A DNA stretch of 41,653 bases from a virus. A program made the translations under genes and the position numbers. Shown here one piece after another: positions 34,707 through 40,364 of this stretch. The stretch lies in the IMG/VR virus record IMGVR_UViG_3300012920_000003, positions 1 to 41,653 of that record; one strand, 5' to 3'. The notes under the pieces were generated by a model. It was not told the DNA's origin. It did no database searches and was given only the letters and a program-made list of their open reading frames with translations. Within the stretch, counting starts at the first letter, position 1; each line of letters opens with the position of its first letter.

Positions 34707-34735
34707 TTGACAAAACAAATTGATTAATTTAATAC
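34707..34735 (+). promoter_or_regulatory. Strong sigma-70-type promoter predicting a leaderless mRNA
   Basis: A perfect -35 TTGACA (34707-34712), a 17-base spacer and TAATAC (-10, 34730-34735) lie in the only gap inside the plus-strand operon. Transcription would start about seven bases later, at or beside the A of ATG 34743. No Shine-Dalgarno precedes that ATG, so the message is probably leaderless. Confidence 0.7.
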
Positions 34736-34742
34736 AAATATC

Positions 34743-35435
34743 ATGACAAATAACGGAGATCAAACCAACGCCGGAGGAGGCCAATCCATCCGGGTAGCTA
34801 TAACGCCAACATGGGAAGCCGTGGCCAAGATAAGTGTCGAGGCCCTTCTCAATGGGACAACCAACGGGCAATCCATGGCCCGGGAGGAGATCATTGACCT
34901 TGGTATCAAACTAGATGATGCCAAGGAGATCATCGAGGAGCGTCTCAAACCAACCCCAAGTTTACAAGTTCAGTTCGGTGAGACTGAGGCCCTGATCGAG
35001 GAGAAGGATAAGACTATCGCCGAACTCAAGGAACGGGTGGACAAACAAGGGAGGACCATCGACAACCTTATGGATGAGAGGGATGAGTGGCGTGGAGTAA
35101 ACCACAAGGAAATGGTTTCACGCATTGCGGACCTCGAGTGTCAGCTTGCGATGAAGAACCAACAGATTGAGAGGTTTGAAAAATACCGGGCTGAACAAAT
35201 TAGATATTACAACGAGCGGAATATTCTCCGGGAAGGCACCCCCAAGCTTCGCAACGAGGAGCCAATCCATGACCAGCTTGTGGACTTCCTCCACGCATCC
35301 GAGTTTGGCCGAAAGCATAACCTCGACGAGGAGGCCGAGGACCTAGTGGCCGTCCGGGAGTTTGTGATCTACACGCTAAACCGTAATGCCAAGCACCGGG
35401 AGGAGAACGCCGAGCTTGAGGAGGTAGGGGAATGA
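34743..35435 (+). CDS. Coiled-coil accessory protein
   Basis: The 230-aa product has a short N-terminal region (IRVAITPTWEAVAKISVEAL), a long charged coiled coil (about residues 75-145: LIEEKDKTIAELKERVDKQG and following) and a helical C-terminal part. It starts directly after a strong promoter with no Shine-Dalgarno. It may act as a structural or inhibitory coiled-coil protein in the infected cell. No family was recognised. It ends in an ATGA overlap with the next gene. Confidence 0.68.
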   Translation: MTNNGDQTNAGGGQSIRVAITPTWEAVAKISVEALLNGTTNGQSMAREEIIDLGIKLDDAKEIIEERLKPTPSLQVQFGETEALIEEKDKTIAELKERVDKQGRTIDNLMDERDEWRGVNHKEMVSRIADLECQLAMKNQQIERFEKYRAEQIRYYNERNILREGTPKLRNEEPIHDQLVDFLHASEFGRKHNLDEEAEDLVAVREFVIYTLNRNAKHREENAELEEVGE

Positions 35436-35785
35436 GTAAGAAAATCTACATCCATGAAGGCGGGAGCCTTGGCGACTTCGATTTTTTATACGAGGTTCTT
35501 GAAAGGGACCAAGTGATAAAGCTTAAAAAGTCTAACCGCTATTATTGGAAGAGGCGTTACATCGGGGCGTTCTGCAAGCAAAGGGAGTCAACCCCTACCA
35601 CTTACCTCTATGAGAGGTTGAAGGACTACTACATCAGGCCCGGCTCCACTTTGGAAACGGCCCTTTGTCAGCTAGTCGATTGGGCCGAGCGGGAGATCAA
35701 TAAACTAGGCTACAAACTAATGCCAAGGGATGAGTATGATTGGATGACAATTCCCCGGGCTAGGTCCGGCAAGATAGAAGGATAA
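35432..35785 (+). CDS. 117-aa accessory protein of unknown function
   Basis: The product is basic and Tyr-rich (IKLKKSNRYYWKRRYIGAFC, YLYERLKDYYIRPG) with a helical C-terminus. GGAGG precedes the ATG, which overlaps the upstream stop. High Tyr/Lys/Arg content hints at nucleic-acid binding, but no known fold is visible. Confidence 0.65.
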   Translation: MSKKIYIHEGGSLGDFDFLYEVLERDQVIKLKKSNRYYWKRRYIGAFCKQRESTPTTYLYERLKDYYIRPGSTLETALCQLVDWAEREINKLGYKLMPRDEYDWMTIPRARSGKIEG

Positions 35786-35788
35786 GAG

Positions 35789-36154
35789 ATGAATCTGCTA
35801 CAAAAATTATGGGAGCGTACCCAACAAGCCCGGAGGAATTGGTTTGACCCGAAGCATCCAGACTTTTGCATGAAGGTACGGAAACGAATCCAAGCCGAGT
35901 GCCGGGCCAAGGAATGGAGAAAAAACTACCCTCCTCCTGTCTCCATGGATGACCCTCGGGTTGCCATGGAGGAAGCCGGATGCTTTTTCTACCCCAAGCA
36001 ACGGATGATCGGGCCAATGAATCAGGACGGTTCCCCGGATTTACACCCCGGCGTTCTTAACTTCGCCGAGGATATCGACATGGCCGACATGGGAGAGTTT
36101 ACCCCGGAACACTTAACACTAATAATGAAAACCATAAGGAGATCACAAACATGA
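35789..36154 (+). CDS. 121-aa accessory protein of unknown function
   Basis: An N-terminal basic helical region (LWERTQQARRNWFDPKHPDF) is followed by Pro-rich and acidic segments (YPPPVSMDDPRVAMEEAGCF; AEDIDMADMGEFTPEHL). It lies three bases after the previous gene and ends in an ATGA overlap with the next. No family was recognised. Confidence 0.65.
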   Translation: MNLLQKLWERTQQARRNWFDPKHPDFCMKVRKRIQAECRAKEWRKNYPPPVSMDDPRVAMEEAGCFFYPKQRMIGPMNQDGSPDLHPGVLNFAEDIDMADMGEFTPEHLTLIMKTIRRSQT

Positions 36155-36447
36155 CCACACTAACCAAACCTAAACAACTCAAGAAGGTATTCGTTACCGT
36201 CACCAAGCTCTATGAGGTAACCTATCGATGCGATCTAGATGTGCCCGAGGACGAGGAGGATATCATTGAGGAGACCGTTGAGACTTGGGCTCACGATATC
36301 CTTGTCGATGAGAGCATCGACGGGGAGCAACTCATTAATCAATCCCCGCCCGATTGCCCGGTTGAGATCATAAGCTCGGAGCATTGCATTGGCTCCGGGG
36401 AACTGTCCCTCGAGACTCAAACTTGTTACACCGAGGAGGAACGCTAA
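36151..36447 (+). CDS. 98-aa acidic accessory protein
   Basis: The product begins with a basic segment and a beta strand (KKVFVTVTKLYEVTYRCDLD), then becomes strongly acidic (VPEDEEDIIEETVETWAHDI) with several cysteines near the C-terminus. AAGGAG lies ten bases upstream of the ATG. The acidic surface could mimic nucleic acid, as in several phage anti-defence proteins, but this is speculation from charge only. Confidence 0.65.
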   Translation: MTTLTKPKQLKKVFVTVTKLYEVTYRCDLDVPEDEEDIIEETVETWAHDILVDESIDGEQLINQSPPDCPVEIISSEHCIGSGELSLETQTCYTEEER

Positions 36448-36448
36448 A

Positions 36449-36913
36449 ATGGATTGGAAGAAAACAAAACTCGAACCCGTACCCAAGCCGGACAAACCGT
36501 TGAAGACTCGGCTCAAGTGCCACTTCAACAAGGAATCAATCAAAGCCTTAATGCGTAGGATCGATACCCTCAAGATCGAGACGGGCCCCAAGTTTTTCAC
36601 ACGATTTGATTTTGTTTACAGCCCGGTATTGGAAGGAGGTAAAATCTGCATACTCGACTTCGATTACGATAAGCCTCTGGTCCGTAAAGAAATCTATGCA
36701 AAGAAAAGAACGGGATGGTTCGATGGGATGTATGCCAATCGATATGGACATGAGGAGCCAGAACTGAAATGGATTTACCCGGTGGCCAAGCGGTCCCTCA
36801 TCAATTCGATGCATGACTATATCGTCAACGGCACCGGAATGTTCTGCCTCGAGTATGACTACAATACCCAGAACCACTTCGTATCATACAAAAAGAGGAG
36901 GGAAGTGATATGA
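36449..36913 (+). CDS. 154-aa basic accessory protein of unknown function
   Basis: The ATG at 36449 lies one base after the previous stop and just after GAGGAGGAA. An in-frame ATG at 36389 would overlap the previous gene by 59 bases and is rejected. The product is Lys/Tyr-rich (LKCHFNKESIKALMRRIDTL, ILDFDYDKPLVRKEIYAKKR) with mixed beta-alpha character. It ends in an ATGA overlap with a 35-aa gene. Confidence 0.65.
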   Translation: MDWKKTKLEPVPKPDKPLKTRLKCHFNKESIKALMRRIDTLKIETGPKFFTRFDFVYSPVLEGGKICILDFDYDKPLVRKEIYAKKRTGWFDGMYANRYGHEEPELKWIYPVAKRSLINSMHDYIVNGTGMFCLEYDYNTQNHFVSYKKRREVI

Positions 36914-37017
36914 GCCCATACGATATTCAAGTATATATAATCATGGGATTCCACTTCGTTCTCCTCCCGTTAATATCTTACATCCTTTGCAATTGGGGAG
37001 GTGATATCGATGAGTAA
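36910..37017 (+). CDS. 35-aa single-pass membrane peptide
   Basis: A perfect AGGAGGG Shine-Dalgarno lies seven bases before ATG 36910, which overlaps the previous stop (ATGA). The peptide begins MSPYDIQVYIIMG and forms one hydrophobic helix through FHFVLLPLISYILCNW, then a short acidic tail GGDIDE. Its last eight bases overlap the next gene start. Such peptides can act as membrane-depolarising or superinfection-exclusion factors; no family is assigned. Confidence 0.68.
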   Translation: MSPYDIQVYIIMGFHFVLLPLISYILCNWGGDIDE

Positions 37018-37204
37018 AACAAGAGGAGGAAAACGGAACCGAGCGGGAAGGAAAAAGATAGACCCCAAACTATTGAGGGTCCCGTTGAATACCCTAGTCA
37101 AGCAAGATACCCGTCAATGGATAGAGGACCTACAAGATAAATGGGACCTAAGTTTTGGAGAGGTACTTGACCGCTTACGGGAGGAGTTCCTTCAAGAAAA
37201 ATAA
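37010..37204 (+). CDS. 64-aa basic protein, possible ribbon-helix-helix-like regulator
   Basis: GGGAGGTGAT lies five bases before ATG 37010, which decides this start over the in-frame GTG at 37001 that lies within the Shine-Dalgarno. The product starts with SKTRGGKRNRAGRKK, then LLRVPLNTLVKQDTRQWIEDL and a charged helix. Basic GGxRxxAGRK starts followed by a strand and two helices occur in small phage and plasmid DNA-binding proteins. It closes the plus-strand operon before a strong terminator and may autoregulate it. Confidence 0.65.
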   Translation: MSKTRGGKRNRAGRKKIDPKLLRVPLNTLVKQDTRQWIEDLQDKWDLSFGEVLDRLREEFLQEK

Positions 37205-37222
37205 ATTCCTACAGATAGGTAC

Positions 37223-37255
37223 AAAAAGAGGGGGGCTAAACGCCCCTCTTTTTTT
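37223..37255. terminator. Bidirectional intrinsic terminator between convergent operons
   Basis: AAAAAGAGGGG (37223-37233) pairs with CCCCTCTTTTT (37243-37253) around a 9-base loop and is followed by further Ts. A-tract on one side and T-tract on the other let it terminate the plus-strand operon and the converging replication operon. Confidence 0.9.
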
Positions 37256-37276
37256 ATCTTTCGGAACCTTGTCTAT

Positions 37277-37327
37277 TCATCAGAACTGTATTAGAACTTG
37301 CGTCTAGCAAGTTCTTATGACTGATGA
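37277..37327. other. Nested inverted repeat beside the terminator
   Basis: AGAACTTGC (37293-37301) pairs with GCAAGTTCT (37307-37315) around a 5-base loop. An outer pair TCATCAG (37277-37283) and CTGATGA (37321-37327) extends the structure after an unpaired interval. It directly follows the helicase-like gene stop. No U-tract is present, so it may protect the 3' end of the mRNA or bind a protein. Confidence 0.55.
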
Positions 37328-37332
37328 GTTAT

Positions 37333-38487
37333 TCATTTGACCACATAGTAAGAGTTCCGGCCTTCGGTAAGGTACTCGAATTGCATGGATGAGGATAGCA
37401 TGGCTTGATCAAACTCGTGCCGGGTCCAACCGTTATCTTCCGCTAACTTTTGGAGTTGGAACCGTCGATATCTCCGGCCCTCTTCAGCCAAGCCCGCCAA
37501 CGCTTCGATGGTTCTGGGTTGGTTGGCCGTAGCCTCCTCATCCAAAGCTTCTTCCAAAGTCTTGAATGGATCGCCGGGCTTGTGGAGTTTATCCGGGTTA
37601 AGCTCGGGCTCGGGGACCATGCAAAGCTTGTCCTTATCGAACCGGACCACACCCGGAGGAACCGGGGCGTAGTTCCTGACGGAATAGTCAATCGTCAGGG
37701 CCCTCTCAACTTCATGCCGGGTGCATGATACGATTACATCCGGGTCCCGGGCGAAGGCCCCCGCTCCAGAGCATCGATCAATCGGGTCCCGGCTAGTCAG
37801 GTCACCCTTAGCAAAGTGGTGAGCGAATACCACGGCTGACTCTTCGGCAAACCTCTCAATCTTGAGAAGCAAATCGGTCACCTCCCCGTTGGCGTTCTCA
37901 TCCCCTCCCGGATTCATTTTGTAGAACGGGTCGATGATCACCATGCCATACTTTTTGTCCCAAGTTTGCATGACTTGGAGGAGGACGGTTGGATTATATT
38001 CGATCCCCCGGAGATGCCACACATCCAAGTTAGGAGTGGGCCCTAGTCCTTTCTGTTGGGCCACTCCCCTCATCCTTTTCTTGAAGAAGGCGGGGATGAA
38101 CTCGAGGTCGATGTAAAGTACGGAATTGCGTACGGTCTCGAGCCCCATCCATGGGACCCCGTGAGCTACTGACAGGGCAAGGTCGATGAGTTGCCAAGTC
38201 TTATAACTCTTGGACCCCCCGCCAAGGATCATCTTGCCTTGTGCCGGGAGGAGGCCGGATATAATTGCATCGGGCTCCTTGATTACATTTGAATCAGCCC
38301 CCCACTCGGCAAACGATTCCGGCTCCGGGATGGTACTAATTGATACCGGGTCCTCTTCCGGCTCATGCTCCGCTAATGCATTTGCGTTAGCCGAGCCTTG
38401 ACTTGGAGGACCAAGGTCCATGGGTATGTCGCTGAAGTCTTCGGATCGAAGAGCCTCGACGAACGGGTCAAGTAATTTGTCACTCAT
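37333..38487 (-). CDS. RepA-like RecA-fold replication ATPase/helicase
   Basis: The 384-aa product has a RecA-type core with Walker A in GGGSKSYKT (residues 89-97) and Walker B GMVIIDPFY (181-189), followed by VVFAHHFAKGD. This layout matches RSF1010 RepA-type hexameric helicases and related phage proteins. The N-terminal 65 residues are acidic linker and the C-terminal region may be a small winged-helix domain (about 325-380). It probably unwinds DNA with the AEP-type primase encoded upstream. It is the last gene of the replication operon, ending at the inverted repeat and terminator. AAAGAGA precedes the start. Confidence 0.8.
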   Translation of the reverse strand: MSDKLLDPFVEALRSEDFSDIPMDLGPPSQGSANANALAEHEPEEDPVSISTIPEPESFAEWGADSNVIKEPDAIISGLLPAQGKMILGGGSKSYKTWQLIDLALSVAHGVPWMGLETVRNSVLYIDLEFIPAFFKKRMRGVAQQKGLGPTPNLDVWHLRGIEYNPTVLLQVMQTWDKKYGMVIIDPFYKMNPGGDENANGEVTDLLLKIERFAEESAVVFAHHFAKGDLTSRDPIDRCSGAGAFARDPDVIVSCTRHEVERALTIDYSVRNYAPVPPGVVRFDKDKLCMVPEPELNPDKLHKPGDPFKTLEEALDEEATANQPRTIEALAGLAEEGRRYRRFQLQKLAEDNGWTRHEFDQAMLSSSMQFEYLTEGRNSYYVVK

Positions 38488-38803
38488 TCTCTTTGGATAT
38501 TTTTATAATCGTTTCGTGGTTCTTTAATTTCTGGATGGCTTTGTTGTATATCTGGGCCACTCGTTGCTTGGTCATCCCGGATCGCCGGGCAATCTCGTCA
38601 AAGCTCATGGGCTTGTCGTTGGTGCAAGCCAACGCCGACAAGTGAAGATCGTTCACCTCCCGCATAACCCTTGAGTTTTCGCTGAACGGATCAGCTTTGC
38701 CCGTCACCCATTCGTAACAAGCTTGGAAGTTGTATCCGGTAAGGGCTGACAGTTCTTTAGCTCGGTCATATTCCGGGCCCTTCCGGGAATTATACTTGGG
38801 CAT
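38480..38803 (-). CDS. Second sigma region 4-like HTH protein
   Basis: The 107-aa product has residues 66-95 (MSFDEIARRSGMTKQRVAQI then YNKAIQKLKN), the classic sigma-70 region 4 helix-turn-helix, here even closer to bacterial sigma factors than the 81-aa protein near terminase. The first 50 residues are basic and helical. It overlaps both neighbours by 8-14 bases within the replication operon. A role in redirecting host RNA polymerase to phage promoters is inferred. Confidence 0.72.
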   Translation of the reverse strand: MPKYNSRKGPEYDRAKELSALTGYNFQACYEWVTGKADPFSENSRVMREVNDLHLSALACTNDKPMSFDEIARRSGMTKQRVAQIYNKAIQKLKNHETIIKISKENE

Positions 38804-39347
38804 TCAAACTGATCTCCCGGTCCACCAACTCATCCGGCAAACCCGCCTCGCTGATATGATCATCCAAAGGATTTACACCCCGGCGGTGCAATCTCCAGAT
38901 ACTCCCGCCCTTCTTTCGGATCGCTCGAGCTTCGTTCTCAAACCTCACATCATCGATGACGCAAAGCCCCTCCACCTTTTCAATCTCGTTGAGCAAATGG
39001 GTTACCCAAACCTCGGGCCACATCTCCCGGAAGCATTCGGTCCCCACCCGTTGGAGGAGATACCTCCCGGTGATACCGTCCGGCCATCCGGGAATCGGTT
39101 TCTCTTTCTCCTCATAGATATATAGGGGAGGAATGATCGTCGCCAACATCTTCTTAATTGGAGAGGCTAGGCTGAACACTTGGCCATCAATAAGATGTGC
39201 AAAGGTTGTCTTGCCCACACCCTTGGGCCCGGCCAATCCAATCAGTACGGTTTTCTTTGTACCGTAACAGGTTGAGGTAACGGCGTTTATGCGGTACTTT
39301 TCAATGAGGTCCCGCCACTTATCTTTGTTCATGTAAATTTCCATCAT
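38790..39347 (-). CDS. Deoxynucleoside monophosphate kinase
   Basis: From ATG 39347 (overlapping the primase stop) the product is 185 aa. A P-loop LAGPKGVGKTT lies near residues 38-48, followed by GRYLLQRVGTE...MWPEVWV and VIDDVRFENEA, features of the T4 gp1-like dNMP kinase family. It phosphorylates dNMPs to supply nucleotides for phage DNA synthesis. An upstream in-frame start at 39398 would overlap the primase by 55 bases and is less likely. The gene lies between primase and a sigma-like gene. Confidence 0.83.
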   Translation of the reverse strand: MMEIYMNKDKWRDLIEKYRINAVTSTCYGTKKTVLIGLAGPKGVGKTTFAHLIDGQVFSLASPIKKMLATIIPPLYIYEEKEKPIPGWPDGITGRYLLQRVGTECFREMWPEVWVTHLLNEIEKVEGLCVIDDVRFENEARAIRKKGGSIWRLHRRGVNPLDDHISEAGLPDELVDREISLNAQV

Positions 39348-40168
39348 CTGAAATAGATTACTTGTTGTCGGTTGTTGGTTTTCTGGTGCGTCCCCCACGG
39401 TAGTCTGACCAAGTGATTGAGCCCGGTAGTTGCCGGGTCACCTGACAAGAGAAGACAGGTATCCTCGAACTCTTCAATGGTTGAGGGGCTCGAGGTTGAC
39501 ACATCGAACCACGCATGAAGGGAGGAGTTCCCGGAGGAGACCACCATCCTCAACGGCATGAGCTTGCGGAGATGCATGATCACTCCGGCTTGCATATCAT
39601 GGGTCATCCATGGCTCGTCCGATTCATAGATCATAAATAATCTTTCCCGGACAAACTCTTTCTTCCTTGCCGGGGGCTCCGGCTCGAACGGATTCGGCAT
39701 GATCATCGAGCATCTTGACAAATCAAGCTCCGTCCATTCGGCCACCTCCCGGGCTCGAACATCCCACATCTGCGAGCCAATGAATAACCAATCCGTCGGG
39801 GCGTAGAGCCTAGCCAGAGCCTCGTTGCCCGTCTTGGGGATGAGCCCGGAGTGTCTCCGGAGAGCCTCGAGGTTTGCTTTGGATGCGATGGTCTTGGTGA
39901 AGGCCGGATTCTTGACGGGCCGGGGCCTGTTCGATATCTGACAGGGATTCTCCTGTCTTTCCCGGTGCATCTTGACTAGGTTCTCAACCTCCCGGGGTTG
40001 CAAGGGTCTCTTCAAGTTCAACTCGGCAAGCGGTTTGATCTTGCGAACGATCCACTCATCATCCCCGGTCAACTCGCAAAGACGATAGACGGCTCGGCTG
40101 ATGGTTCGGTGTAAGGAATCGTTTGGTTGGACTGTAAGAGTGGTGAACGGGTTAATCGCTTTGATCAT
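39344..40168 (-). CDS. Archaeo-eukaryotic-type (AEP) primase
   Basis: The 274-aa product has AEP-style motifs: an acidic catalytic pair in LFMIYESDEPW (Glu182, Asp184), the SGNSSLHAWF motif (212-221), and a late RLPWGTHQKTNNRQQ segment (255-269). The N-terminal 80 residues are a basic helical domain, as seen in plasmid and phage PriCT-type proteins. It probably makes RNA or DNA primers for the family-A polymerase and acts with the RepA-like ATPase. GAGGA precedes the ATG at 40168. Confidence 0.75.
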   Translation of the reverse strand: MIKAINPFTTLTVQPNDSLHRTISRAVYRLCELTGDDEWIVRKIKPLAELNLKRPLQPREVENLVKMHRERQENPCQISNRPRPVKNPAFTKTIASKANLEALRRHSGLIPKTGNEALARLYAPTDWLFIGSQMWDVRAREVAEWTELDLSRCSMIMPNPFEPEPPARKKEFVRERLFMIYESDEPWMTHDMQAGVIMHLRKLMPLRMVVSSGNSSLHAWFDVSTSSPSTIEEFEDTCLLLSGDPATTGLNHLVRLPWGTHQKTNNRQQVIYFR

Positions 40169-40364
40169 TATCCTCGTCCTCGTTTACTTCATCGATAAGT
40201 TTTTCGTCCGGCTCAAAGGTGATGCCGTCATCCCGCTCCTCAATAATTTCGTCAAGCATTTGGGCGATAGAAAACTCCGGGTCTTGGTCATCAATCGGAA
40301 TAAATTCTTTTGCCACATACTCGACGGACTTTCGGAGGTAATCTTTTCCTTTCTCATAGTCCAT
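40152..40364 (-). CDS. 70-aa acidic protein between polymerase and primase
   Basis: ATG 40364 is chosen because AAGGAGG lies seven bases upstream; the first in-frame ATG (40370) is too close to it. The product is helical and highly acidic, especially at the C-terminus (VNEDEDNDQSD). It overlaps the end of the polymerase gene and the start of the primase gene. It might be a polymerase or primase accessory factor or a DNA mimic; no family was recognised. Confidence 0.62.
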   Translation of the reverse strand: MDYEKGKDYLRKSVEYVAKEFIPIDDQDPEFSIAQMLDEIIEERDDGITFEPDEKLIDEVNEDEDNDQSD

